Assembly: GCA_030017655.1 (NCBI GenBank) | Contig: JASEIM010000021.1 | Span: 1-37,313 of the forward strand | Direction: 5' to 3' | Length of the DNA: 37,313 nt | DNA from: Methanobacterium sp. | GTDB taxonomy: Archaea > Methanobacteriota > Methanobacteria > Methanobacteriales > Methanobacteriaceae | In this document: positions 1 through 7,809 of the stretch, one piece after another | How the letters are laid out: the number at the start of each line of letters is the position of its first letter | Position numbering within the stretch: the stretch's first letter is position 1 | Position numbers and translations under genes: made by a program | The notes under the pieces: model-generated | Told to the model about the DNA's origin: nothing | The model's input: only the letters and a program-made list of their open reading frames with translations | The model's database searches: none

Positions 1-377
1 CTGCTCAAGACGTTGAAGGTACTGATGCAGCATGTAAAGTGGTAATCCTTGCAAATTCAATAATGAATAGGGATGTTAGTTTAAAAGATGTAGAAGTAGT
101 TGGAATATCAAAGATTACTCAAGAAGCAATTTCACTGGCAAAAAATGAAGGTTATCTCATCAAACTCATAGGTGAAGTATCTGAAGATACTCTTGAAGTT
201 TCACCAAGACTTGTAAGAGATGGATCTCCTTTTGCAGTGGATGGTACTTTAAATGTTGCAACCCTTAAAACAGACCTTGCAGAGGACGTTACTGTTGTTG
301 GAAAAGGAGCAGGATCTATTGAAACCGCTTCTGCAATTTTAAGTGACATAATAAGTATTTATAAAGCCAAAAGTTGA
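1..377 (+). CDS. hom: Homoserine dehydrogenase, C-terminal part (5' end outside window)
   Basis: The enzyme reduces aspartate semialdehyde to homoserine with NAD(P)H on the threonine/methionine branch of the aspartate pathway. The frame is already open at base 3, so the start lies upstream; about 124 residues are visible. They begin with DVEGTDAACKVVILAN, which matches the family's catalytic segment (Asp and Lys four residues apart, as in D-x3-K). The rest fits the end of the catalytic domain and closes with a Gly-rich strand (VVGKGAGSIETASAI) typical of the C-terminus. There is no ACT domain, as expected for the short archaeal form. It stops at TGA 375-377, followed at once by a T run. The assignment rests on the active-site segment. 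Confidence 0.88.
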   Translation, partial: AQDVEGTDAACKVVILANSIMNRDVSLKDVEVVGISKITQEAISLAKNEGYLIKLIGEVSEDTLEVSPRLVRDGSPFAVDGTLNVATLKTDLAEDVTVVGKGAGSIETASAILSDIISIYKAKS

Positions 378-385
378 TTTTTATT
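378..385 (+). terminator. T-run behind homoserine dehydrogenase
   Basis: TTTTTATT directly follows the stop codon. Euryarchaeal transcription commonly ends at such T tracts without a hairpin. If it works, the hairpin array downstream would be transcribed separately or by read-through. The call is weak because the region is AT-rich. Confidence 0.35.
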
Positions 386-420
386 GGAGTTGAAGAAAAT
401 ATCATGTATTTTCTGAACTA

Positions 421-632
421 TCGAAACTAAAGTTTCGAATGTTTACGAAACTTCGTTTCGTAACCGCAAAAAAAGTAAAACTTTTTTGCAGGCCCGAACA
501 CATCGTGTTCGACGGCCCAAAATATAAAAACTGTCGAAAATCAAAGCAATCAAAAACTTTAGTTTTTGATGCCCCAAAATTCAAAGAATTTGAGGGATTT
601 TCGAGTCCCAAAAATTCTATGAATTTTTGAGG
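421..632 (+). repeat. Stem-loop array, copy A (orientation +)
   Basis: Seven stem-loops follow one another: 421-438, 443-463 (9-bp stem, 3-base loop), 466-489 (one bulge), 495-511 (CGAACAC/GTGTTCG), 549-570 (10-bp stem), 575-592 and about 609-630. Bases 534-542 also pair with 596-604 (9 bp) and enclose the fifth and sixth hairpins. Units are separated by GGCCC or GCCCC. The core (AAAATCAAAGC at 537-547, an ATTC-AAA-GAAT hairpin, then GGGATTTTC) recurs at 21645-21709 (minus) and 28563-28627. The array fills the gap before apgM and stops about 20 bases before its start codon. Open frames cross it on both strands, but the core is read in different frames in different copies, so it is treated as non-coding. 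Confidence 0.85.
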
Positions 633-652
633 AATATTTTGGAGATTATTAA

Positions 653-1846
653 ATGAAATATGTAGTAGTTATTGGAGATGGGATGGCAGATTATCCTTTA
701 GAGGAATTGAATAATAAAACACCTCTTCAAGCATCAGTAATCCCTAATATGGATTATATTGCATCTAATGGTGTTAATGGGTTTCTAAAAACAATTCCTA
801 ATGGAATGGAACCTGGATCTGATGTTGCTAACCTTGCTATAATGGGTTACAATCCTAAAAAATATTATACTGGAAGAGGGCCGCTTGAAGCTGCCAGTAT
901 TGGTGCTAACCTTAATTCAGGAGAAGTTGCCTTTAGATGTAATTTTATAACTGCAAAAGATGGAAAATTAGCTGATTTTAATGCAGATCATATTTCTACA
1001 GAGGAATCAAAGGAGCTCATTAAATCATTAAATCAGGAATTTAGAGATACTGGAAAATTCTATCTGGGTGTAAGTTACAGAAATTTATTTGTAGTGAAAA
1101 ATGAACACCTTGCATCTTTAAAGTCAACACCACCCCATGATATTGTTGGAGAAAATATAGAAGAAAATCTTTTAAGACCATTTAATGATAAAAATGCACA
1201 ATTATTAAACGAGATTATGAAAAAATCCATGGAATTATTAAAGGATCATTCAGTAAATAAAAAGCGGATTAATAATGGAAAAAATCCCGCCAATATGATC
1301 TGGCTATGGGGACAGGGAATTAAACCGGATATGCCATTATTCAATGAAAAATATGGCTTAAATGGCGCTACAATAACAGGAGTAGACCTTATAAAAGGAA
1401 TAGGAGTTTATCTGGGCCTTAAAAATATCGAAGTTCCTGGAGCAACCGGTTATTTCGATACAGATTATGAAGCAAAGGCCAGACATGCAATTAATGCATT
1501 AGATAACCATGATATCATATTTATTCATGTTGAAGCTCCAGATGAAGCAGGACATGCCGGAAACATTGAAGAAAAGATTAAAGGTATTGAAAGCATAGAT
1601 TCTAAAATTGTGGGAAAACTTTTAGATGAACTTCCAAAATTTGATGATTATGCTATATCCATATTGCCTGACCATGCAACTCCTATAAGAGTAAAAACCC
1701 ATACTGTTGACCCTGTACCATATGCTATGTTCTCAACTAAAGGATTTAAAGATGATACTAGCCAGTATAATGAATTTTCAGCAAAGAGAGGTTCATTGGG
1801 AACAATTAAAGGATATAAATTTATGAATAACTTTTTAAAAATTTGA
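653..1846 (+). CDS. apgM: 2,3-bisphosphoglycerate-independent phosphoglycerate mutase, archaeal type
   Basis: It interconverts 3- and 2-phosphoglycerate in cytoplasmic glycolysis/gluconeogenesis using two bound metal ions. The 397 residues are the normal length for the archaeal branch of the alkaline-phosphatase superfamily. It opens with a metal-binding strand (VVVIGDGMADYP), followed by GMEPGSDVAN with the expected nucleophile Ser56. Late metal-site motifs are EAPDEAGHAG and LPDHATP plus a downstream His. ATG 653 has GGAG about nine bases upstream. The leader is occupied by stem-loop array A, so expression could be affected by that structure (inference). Related archaeal proteins have sometimes been misnamed phosphonopyruvate decarboxylases. 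Confidence 0.93.
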   Translation: MKYVVVIGDGMADYPLEELNNKTPLQASVIPNMDYIASNGVNGFLKTIPNGMEPGSDVANLAIMGYNPKKYYTGRGPLEAASIGANLNSGEVAFRCNFITAKDGKLADFNADHISTEESKELIKSLNQEFRDTGKFYLGVSYRNLFVVKNEHLASLKSTPPHDIVGENIEENLLRPFNDKNAQLLNEIMKKSMELLKDHSVNKKRINNGKNPANMIWLWGQGIKPDMPLFNEKYGLNGATITGVDLIKGIGVYLGLKNIEVPGATGYFDTDYEAKARHAINALDNHDIIFIHVEAPDEAGHAGNIEEKIKGIESIDSKIVGKLLDELPKFDDYAISILPDHATPIRVKTHTVDPVPYAMFSTKGFKDDTSQYNEFSAKRGSLGTIKGYKFMNNFLKI

Positions 1847-1865
1847 TCTTTATAATCCATAATAT

Positions 1866-1874
1866 TTTATATAA
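1866..1874 (+). promoter_or_regulatory. TATA box for pyrG
   Basis: TTTATATAA lies in the 112-base gap between apgM and pyrG. A start about 25 bases downstream would leave a leader of roughly 65 bases. The call rests on consensus match only. Confidence 0.5.
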
Positions 1875-1958
1875 ATAGGTTATAAATCGATATTGTATTA
1901 TAATTTTTACTCTATTTGAGTTAGTTTAAATATTGATATTAGTGATTTTATTTAGGAG

Positions 1959-3569
1959 ATGATTCAGCTGTCAAAATATATTATTGTAACTGGGGGAGTT
2001 GTAAGTTCAATAGGAAAAGGAATAACCGCAGCATCAATTGGAAGAATACTGCGTTCATATGGTATTGATGTAACTGCAATAAAGATAGATCCATACTTAA
2101 ACTGGGATTCAGGAACATTAAACCCTTACCAGCATGGAGAAGTATTTGTAACAGAGGATGGTATGGAAACTGACCTGGATTTAGGTCATTATGAGCGATT
2201 TTTAGATACTGAACTATCTGGTGATTCCAATATAACAACCGGGAAGGTATATTCCTCGGTAATTGATAAAGAAAGGAAAGGAGACTATCTTGGAGCATGT
2301 GTTCAAATAATTCCCCATATTACCGATGAAATCAAATCAATGATAAGAAAAATAGCCAGTAAAAGTGAAGCTGATGTTGTTCTGGTTGAAATTGGTGGAA
2401 CTGTAGGAGATATTGAAAGTCAGCCATTTTTAGAAGCAGTAAGACAGTTACGTAACGAAGAAGGTCATGATAATGTAATGTTCGTTCATGTAACTTATGT
2501 GCCTTATTTAAGGGCTGCTGGAGAATTTAAAACTAAACCAACACAGCACAGCACAAAAGAGTTAAGAAGTACAGGTATAAACCCTGATATGATAATTTGC
2601 AGGTCTGAACTTCCTATTGATGATCCATTAAAACAAAAAATTGCTCATTTCTGTGATGTTGAACGTAACGCTGTAATAAATTGTCCAGATGTTAATTCAA
2701 TCTATGAAGTTCCATTAATCCTTAATGAAGAAAATGTAGGAGAATATGTACTTAAAAGGTTAAAGATGGATGCGAACCATCCTGACCTGACTCATTGGAG
2801 TAAAATTGTAGAATCTCTTAAAATTAAAGAACCTGAAGTAAGCATTGGAATTATTGGAAAGTATGTAGAACTTGAAGATGCATACATAAGTATAAGAGAA
2901 GCCCTAAAACATGCAGCAGCAGAATTAGGAGTTAAAGTACATATAGAATGGATCAGTGCTGAAGATTCCATAGATATAGATAAACTTGAAGGACTCAATG
3001 CATTGTTAATACCTGGAGGATTTGGTGAAAGAGGTATTTCAGGAAAATTAGATGCAGTAAGATATTCAATTGACCATAAAGTTCCATTATTTGGAATTTG
3101 TCTGGGAATGCAGGCCATGGTTATTGAATTTGCACGAATGAACGGTTTTGAAGATGCAAATAGTACAGAATTTGACCCGGAAACGAAGAATCCAGTTATA
3201 GACATTATGCCTGAACAGATAAAGGTTGAATACATGGGTGGATCAATGAGGCTTGGTTCTTATCCTTGCAGCATTAAAAAAGGAACGTTAGCATATGATG
3301 CATACCAGGAGAAATCTGTAGATGAACGTCACAGGCACAGATTTGAATTTAACAATGATTTCCGTGAAATCTTACAGGAAAAGGGTTTGGTGATCTCTGG
3401 CATATCTCCAAATTATTTACTTGTTGAAATGATAGAACTCGAGGATCATCCATGGTTTTTAGGATGCCAGTTCCATCCAGAATTTAAATCAAGACCTAAT
3501 AAAGCACACCCTATCTTTGTATCATTTATGAAAGCAGCATTTGAGAATAAAAAAGATGAAAATGAATAA
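1959..3569 (+). CDS. pyrG: CTP synthase (glutamine hydrolysing)
   Basis: It makes CTP from UTP, ATP and glutamine, the last step of pyrimidine nucleotide synthesis. The N-terminal synthetase domain carries the phosphate-binding loop VVSSIGKGITAAS and the IDPYLNWDSGT segment. The C-terminal class I amidotransferase domain has the nucleophile Cys381 in FGICLGMQ and the His/Glu pair in QFHPEF. Length (about 535) is typical. The start is uncertain: ATG 1959 touches the SD sequence AGGAG (1954-1958), leaving no spacer, whereas an in-frame CTG at 1968-1970 sits at normal spacing and gives the N-terminus SKYIIVTGG. ATG 1959 is listed as the conventional choice. Confidence 0.96.
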   Translation: MIQLSKYIIVTGGVVSSIGKGITAASIGRILRSYGIDVTAIKIDPYLNWDSGTLNPYQHGEVFVTEDGMETDLDLGHYERFLDTELSGDSNITTGKVYSSVIDKERKGDYLGACVQIIPHITDEIKSMIRKIASKSEADVVLVEIGGTVGDIESQPFLEAVRQLRNEEGHDNVMFVHVTYVPYLRAAGEFKTKPTQHSTKELRSTGINPDMIICRSELPIDDPLKQKIAHFCDVERNAVINCPDVNSIYEVPLILNEENVGEYVLKRLKMDANHPDLTHWSKIVESLKIKEPEVSIGIIGKYVELEDAYISIREALKHAAAELGVKVHIEWISAEDSIDIDKLEGLNALLIPGGFGERGISGKLDAVRYSIDHKVPLFGICLGMQAMVIEFARMNGFEDANSTEFDPETKNPVIDIMPEQIKVEYMGGSMRLGSYPCSIKKGTLAYDAYQEKSVDERHRHRFEFNNDFREILQEKGLVISGISPNYLLVEMIELEDHPWFLGCQFHPEFKSRPNKAHPIFVSFMKAAFENKKDENE

Positions 3570-3595
3570 ATATATAAACAGTTCTAAGTGATGAC

Positions 3596-4756
3596 ATGTT
3601 TACAAATATTCCCCTAATCTGTGCAGTTATAGCAGTTATAGCATGTTTTTATGCAGCTTATTCTGACTTAAAATCTGGAATCATATCCAACAAACTTACA
3701 TTCCCTTTGATTGGGATTGGAATAGCCTTAAATGCTCTTAATTCTTTTATAATTAATGATCCATGGTTTATTGTCAAAGGACTTATATTCATAGCAATAG
3801 TATATATTATAAGTTATATTTTCTGGAGAATGGGAGCATGGGCAGGTGGAGATGCCAAATTATTCACAGCATTAGCAGCTTTATTACCAGTCCAACCGTT
3901 AATTATACAGTACAGCTTATTTAATGTGAATTTTCCGGTTATTTCAAATTATGGTTTTCCCATAACCATCATATTAAATAGTATAATCTCATTGCTACCG
4001 TTCCTTCTAATTTATGTCTTATTTATAGTTTTAAGCTCAAAGAGATATCTTATAGACGAATTAATCTCTCCGATTAAGGATTATAAAAAGAATATTATTT
4101 CGACTCTGGTTATAACATCAGCAGGGACATTAACTGTATTGATAGCTGCTTATCTGCCTTATAAATTAATGATCATTCTTTTAATACTTATCTTCATCTT
4201 CTCGTTCATAATTTCCAAGCTACCAGACACAATTAAAGCTGTAGTAATAACTGTTTTAACTTTATATGCTTTATATACCGGTCCCCAATTAACTATAATT
4301 AGTATAATCACTCTTTTTGTTACATTGACCATTGTAAGGATTATTTTAAAAATCCTGACTACAATAACTAAAAAAGCACTTCAAGATGATTATAAAGTTG
4401 AAGAGCTTAAGGAAGGAATGATTCCTGCATTTAAGATATATGAGCAGGATGATAAAATAATTATTGATGACAAAGGAATAATGGACAAAATCAGAGAATC
4501 AGCTAAAAAAGGAGATGTATTTGGTTTAATGAGACCTGAAGGTAAACTCCTGATAGGTACAATGGCAGCAGGTTTGTCTCAAGATGATATAAATTTTTTA
4601 AATAAACTGGTTAAGGAAAACAGAATTGAAAATAAGATTACTATCAAAAAAGGGATCCAGTTTGCCCCTTCAATTTTAATTGGGGTCATTATTTCTCTTT
4701 TTATTGGAGATCTGGTTTTAATTTTACAAAAGATATTTTATATGATTTATTACTGA
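3596..4756 (+). CDS. Archaeal A24 prepilin/preflagellin peptidase (EppA-like)
   Basis: This membrane aspartyl protease probably removes the short basic leader of class III pilin precursors on the cytoplasmic face. The 386 residues are mostly membrane segments. Both catalytic aspartates are visible: Asp24 in AYSDLKSGIIS and Asp86 in the signature AGGDAKLF. After several helices a soluble stretch (about 265-355, with LKEGMIPA) and a final helix match the long C-terminal extension of archaeal A24 enzymes. A GTGATG SD precedes ATG 3596, 26 bases after pyrG. The class III pilin 115 bases downstream supports an EppA-type role, by analogy with Methanococcus. An archaellin or minor-pilin peptidase is the alternative. 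No assembly ATPase or TadC-like platform gene is present in the window. Confidence 0.88.
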   Translation: MFTNIPLICAVIAVIACFYAAYSDLKSGIISNKLTFPLIGIGIALNALNSFIINDPWFIVKGLIFIAIVYIISYIFWRMGAWAGGDAKLFTALAALLPVQPLIIQYSLFNVNFPVISNYGFPITIILNSIISLLPFLLIYVLFIVLSSKRYLIDELISPIKDYKKNIISTLVITSAGTLTVLIAAYLPYKLMIILLILIFIFSFIISKLPDTIKAVVITVLTLYALYTGPQLTIISIITLFVTLTIVRIILKILTTITKKALQDDYKVEELKEGMIPAFKIYEQDDKIIIDDKGIMDKIRESAKKGDVFGLMRPEGKLLIGTMAAGLSQDDINFLNKLVKENRIENKITIKKGIQFAPSILIGVIISLFIGDLVLILQKIFYMIYY

Positions 4757-4838
4757 GATAATATCTTTAATAAATCATTAATATATTGAATAATCAAATA
4801 AATCCATTAAGTATTAATAATCTATTAAATACAGAATA

Positions 4839-4847
4839 TTTATATAA
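4839..4847 (+). promoter_or_regulatory. TATA box for class III pilin
   Basis: TTTATATAA is centred about 28 bases before ATG 4871, so the transcript would begin at or very near the start codon. No SD is visible, which fits a leaderless mRNA. Confidence 0.55.
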
Positions 4848-4870
4848 CCCTAAACATAAAAGATAAAATA

Positions 4871-5308
4871 ATGATAGAAATTGATAATAAAGGACAGATT
4901 TCAGCAGAGTATTTGTTATTAATAGTGGTTCTATTACTTATCATGGCTACTGTTACAATACCTCTTGTTGGAAGATCAATTGATGCAAGTAATGATATTT
5001 CATGGGCTTCAGATGCTAATATAGCAGTTGATAGCATTGTAAATGCAGTAAATATTGTTTACTCAAACGGTCCTAACTCAAAAAGGTCTTTAAATTTTTA
5101 TATACCTGAAACAATGAATTTTCAAACAAATGGAAAAACAGTAAGTCTTTCTGTGGTTCTATCAAATGGTACTACACATTATGTAAATTCTACTACAAAT
5201 TATCCAATGAACGCAAATAATCAAGTTTTAACTAAAGGTAAATGGTACAACGCTACTATTACTTGGAATAGTAGATCAAACATTAACGTAAACGTTATAG
5301 CAGCATAG
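4871..5308 (+). CDS. Class III signal peptide pilin
   Basis: A 145-residue pilin-like precursor. The N-terminus is IDNKG followed by QISAEYLLL, a perfect QxSxExxxL class III motif, with predicted cleavage after Gly8. It continues into a hydrophobic helix that would form the pilus core. The rest is a small Asn/Thr/Ser-rich domain with several N-x-S/T sequons, consistent with surface exposure and glycosylation. It has its own TATA box. The peptidase gene lies upstream and a membrane protein follows after 16 bases. It is probably a major or minor structural pilin; which one cannot be told from sequence. Confidence 0.85.
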   Translation: MIEIDNKGQISAEYLLLIVVLLLIMATVTIPLVGRSIDASNDISWASDANIAVDSIVNAVNIVYSNGPNSKRSLNFYIPETMNFQTNGKTVSLSVVLSNGTTHYVNSTTNYPMNANNQVLTKGKWYNATITWNSRSNINVNVIAA

Positions 5309-5324
5309 CATCGAGGAATTATTA

Positions 5325-6191
5325 ATGAATATCTTTACATTTATTGGTGATATAGTTATACGGTTGTTTAATTTTGTTGGGATGATCATTTTAGCCATTC
5401 CAAAAATTCCTGATAAGTTACGAAACATAGATACTGACAGTATTAAAGATAAGGTTGATTCCCAGGCGCTTAAAGAAAATATATCAAAGATTAAAAATGA
5501 TACAAATCTTGAAGAAAGAATATCAGGGATATCTAAAAGTGAAATAGCTGGAAAACTTAGAACTAGCGGAAATAAAGAAATTTACCACAATGACATTCAA
5601 ATATCATCTAATTTTACATCAAAAGAGAAAGAAGACACCATACTAAAACTTCAAATATTATCAGGAGGATTTATAGTTGTTTCTATCATATACCTGTTTA
5701 ATTTTATTCACCCTATTGTATATGGAATATTAGGGGTTCTTTTAATTGGATACACATTATACTTGTTGTTTAATAAAATTAAATTAATGTATGCTCATGA
5801 TTTTAATGCTTATCGTGATTTTTTCTTGATGTATATTGCAGTTGGAATAATACTGGTATTAGTGGGCACCAATGAAAATTTTGTAATGGCATTTTCTTTC
5901 CAATTTTTCCCATCTCTTACCATTCTGATTTTTTCATTAATATCTGTTGCAGCTGTTTTTTTAATTTTCAGAATGAAATATTATCGAAACTACACATTTG
6001 GAACTGTCATAGAAACTGGAGAAAATACTGCCCATGTTAAAGTTGAATATGACATTAGATCTAATGTAAAACCAGACATATACATAGTAGAGGACAGCTA
6101 TGGTTCAAAAGTAGGTGAAACAGTTAAAATTAGAACTGAAGAAAAAATGTTCAGTAATAGTGGAAATAAACCTATCATGATAATTAAATAG
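5325..6191 (+). CDS. Membrane protein of the pilin locus (possibly DUF2101)
   Basis: A 288-residue membrane protein that I do not recognise with certainty; it resembles archaeal DUF2101 proteins. A hydrophobic N-terminal segment (about 1-25) is followed by a charged, Lys/Asp-rich linker to about 105. Four to five membrane helices (about 115-220) come next, then a short C-terminal soluble domain with a VIETGENTAHVKVEYD strand pattern that may be a small beta barrel. The start has GAGG at good spacing. It lies 16 bases after the class III pilin and probably shares its transcript, so a role in pilus assembly or anchoring is plausible but inferred from position only. Confidence 0.6.
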   Translation: MNIFTFIGDIVIRLFNFVGMIILAIPKIPDKLRNIDTDSIKDKVDSQALKENISKIKNDTNLEERISGISKSEIAGKLRTSGNKEIYHNDIQISSNFTSKEKEDTILKLQILSGGFIVVSIIYLFNFIHPIVYGILGVLLIGYTLYLLFNKIKLMYAHDFNAYRDFFLMYIAVGIILVLVGTNENFVMAFSFQFFPSLTILIFSLISVAAVFLIFRMKYYRNYTFGTVIETGENTAHVKVEYDIRSNVKPDIYIVEDSYGSKVGETVKIRTEEKMFSNSGNKPIMIIK

Positions 6192-6223
6192 ATTTTTGTC
6201 CAGTTTAATTTAAAAAATAATTT

Positions 6224-6637
6224 TTAAATAATTACAATAGTATATGTATGGCTACCAGTTATTATTTTATCGTCAGAAGATTTATTATTTGTACCGCCTA
6301 TATCCCTTGTATATCCCTGTGCCTGTATATAGTCATAAACGCTGCTTAAAATATACTCGTTTTGATCGGATAATGATTTCGAAAGTTTTATTTGAATGGT
6401 GATGTCTTTGTTTCCAGTCATGTTTATTGATTGTACTGTAATGGGCGCAATGTTTCTGTTAAGTATTGATTGATTAGATAGTGCTTGAAGAGCCCCTTCT
6501 TTGGCAGCTATTGATATAGTATTAGCTTCGCTTTGCTGACCAACATGGGATGCAATAACAAGTACAACAACAAATATAATTCCTACTAAAAGAATTATTT
6601 CCGCTGATACCTGACCTCTTTGATCCTTTTTTATCAT
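6224..6637 (-). CDS. Class III signal peptide pilin-like protein
   Basis: A 137-residue precursor with N-terminus IKKDQRG then QVSAEIILL, again a perfect QxSxExxxL motif. Cleavage is expected after Gly8, ahead of a hydrophobic helix. The mature part is short and polar (segments NMTGNKDITIQIKLS and GGTNNKSSDDK). It is transcribed towards the 5325-6191 gene, ending 32 bases from it, and away from the operon at 6856, so it has its own promoter. No SD is seen before ATG 6637, and a TATA-like element about 30 bases upstream suggests leaderless expression. It is a likely substrate of the peptidase at 3596. Confidence 0.82.
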   Translation of the reverse strand: MIKKDQRGQVSAEIILLVGIIFVVVLVIASHVGQQSEANTISIAAKEGALQALSNQSILNRNIAPITVQSINMTGNKDITIQIKLSKSLSDQNEYILSSVYDYIQAQGYTRDIGGTNNKSSDDKIITGSHTYTIVII

Positions 6638-6661
6638 AATAAATTATTTATTTGTTCAGTC

Positions 6662-6672
6662 TATTATATGTT
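6662..6672 (-). promoter_or_regulatory. TATA-like element for the minus-strand pilin
   Basis: On the minus strand the site reads CATATAATAG, about 25-35 bases before ATG 6637. It fits a leaderless transcript. Confidence 0.4.
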
Positions 6673-6783
6673 TTACTATTCTAATTAAATACAGAATAAC
6701 TTAATAATATTTATTTTATAAATCTTATTGACATTTTAAAAGCTAATATTACTAATTAAATATTTAATAAGAATTGCAAAAGG

Positions 6784-6790
6784 TATATAA
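6784..6790 (+). promoter_or_regulatory. TATA box for the pilin-like operon
   Basis: TATATAA lies in the 200-base divergent gap. It predicts a start near 6813 and a leader of about 40 bases before the TTG start at 6856. Several other AT-rich stretches nearby could serve instead. Confidence 0.45.
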
Positions 6791-6855
6791 GTATTAATAA
6801 GTCATATAATATATTCAATATATATAATAATAATGTTTTGCTGGAGAGTTATAAA

Positions 6856-7800
6856 TTGGGATTAATTAGGGATGATTCAAAAGGTATTGCAATATCTATG
6901 GATATTTTACTTGCACTTATTCCACTTACACTTGTTTTAGGAATTGTAGCGGCCGATACAGGAGATGTACTTAATTTGGTACAGGATAGCATTTATAGGA
7001 GTTCAATTGACAGGGTTGGCTCTGATACGCTTAACGCTCTTCTGGAAACATCAGGAGATCCTGTTAATTGGGAACGATATGGAAATCCAAAAGTTGCCGG
7101 CCTTGCAAAATATGATGAAGTTAAGTTAATACCCATTGAAGGAACGATTTATGCACCTAAATTAGGTGCAATTAAAGAATCAGATATACAGAAAATGATA
7201 GGAAATGATTACAGATTTTTCCTGAACATCACTACAGAGGATAGAAGTAGAGTTATAAAATCAATCGGAACATACAACAGCAGTGCTCATGATATTGTTA
7301 AAATTGAAAGAGTATCTCTTTATGCACAATTAGAAATTGTTTCAAAGTTAGAAAATGCAATGAGATATACAGGAAATCCAATAACATACACCAGCCCCCC
7401 TAATCCGTTTCCAACAAATGATTTTTACCTTGAAATTTATGATTACTGGTGTATTGTTGTAAATCGTGGATATGATTCAGCAACAGTAACAATTAATGAG
7501 GATCTAAACTCGAATAATTATGTTGTTAAAGGTGATGACTTCCAAGGAAATGCTGATCGTTATAAAACATTTGTAAGAAAAATTCCTGAATCATATTTAT
7601 ATGGATATAACAATCCACCATACAATACAACAGAATTCAAAAATAATTTAGTAACTGTTAGAACAGTCAGTAATCCATTGTCTTCAATGGACGTATATAT
7701 AATTCAGGCACCTAAAGGTACACCTGAAAGTGAAATAAAACTGGATAATGCGAAACCCAGTGGCTGTAGAGTAGATTTTTTTATATGGACAATAAGGTAG
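6856..7800 (+). CDS. Pilin-like secreted protein with noncanonical leader, first gene of operon
   Basis: A protein of about 314 residues, not assigned to a named family. The N-terminus has IRDDSKG followed by IAISMDILLALIPL, a short basic/acidic leader and one hydrophobic helix. The DSKG box matches the cleavage box of neighbouring class III pilins, but the Gln and Glu of QxSxE are absent. The rest is a polar extracellular-type domain with N-x-S/T sites (NSS, NTT). The start chosen is TTG 6856, nine bases after GGAG (6843-6846); an upstream TTG at 6838 is possible but has no SD. It is followed nine bases later by the 704-residue gene. It is probably a minor pilin or pilus-associated adhesin (inference). 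Confidence 0.68.
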   Translation: MGLIRDDSKGIAISMDILLALIPLTLVLGIVAADTGDVLNLVQDSIYRSSIDRVGSDTLNALLETSGDPVNWERYGNPKVAGLAKYDEVKLIPIEGTIYAPKLGAIKESDIQKMIGNDYRFFLNITTEDRSRVIKSIGTYNSSAHDIVKIERVSLYAQLEIVSKLENAMRYTGNPITYTSPPNPFPTNDFYLEIYDYWCIVVNRGYDSATVTINEDLNSNNYVVKGDDFQGNADRYKTFVRKIPESYLYGYNNPPYNTTEFKNNLVTVRTVSNPLSSMDVYIIQAPKGTPESEIKLDNAKPSGCRVDFFIWTIR

Positions 7801-7809
7801 GGCGATAAA

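Noticed and set aside
439..630. 63-codon open frame across array A, and a 69-codon frame on the other strand (402-611)
   Set aside because: Both strands are open because palindromic units contain few stops. The shared core box is read in different frames in arrays A and B, and in C the frame meets a stop. No ribosome site is present.
421..632. CRISPR array
   Set aside because: Units are palindromic and differ from each other; there are no identical direct repeats with uniform spacers and no cas genes.
6192..6223. Bidirectional terminator between 5325-6191 and 6224-6637
   Set aside because: The 32-base gap has T-rich and A-rich parts, but no hairpin or clear run beyond background, so it is not listed as a feature.
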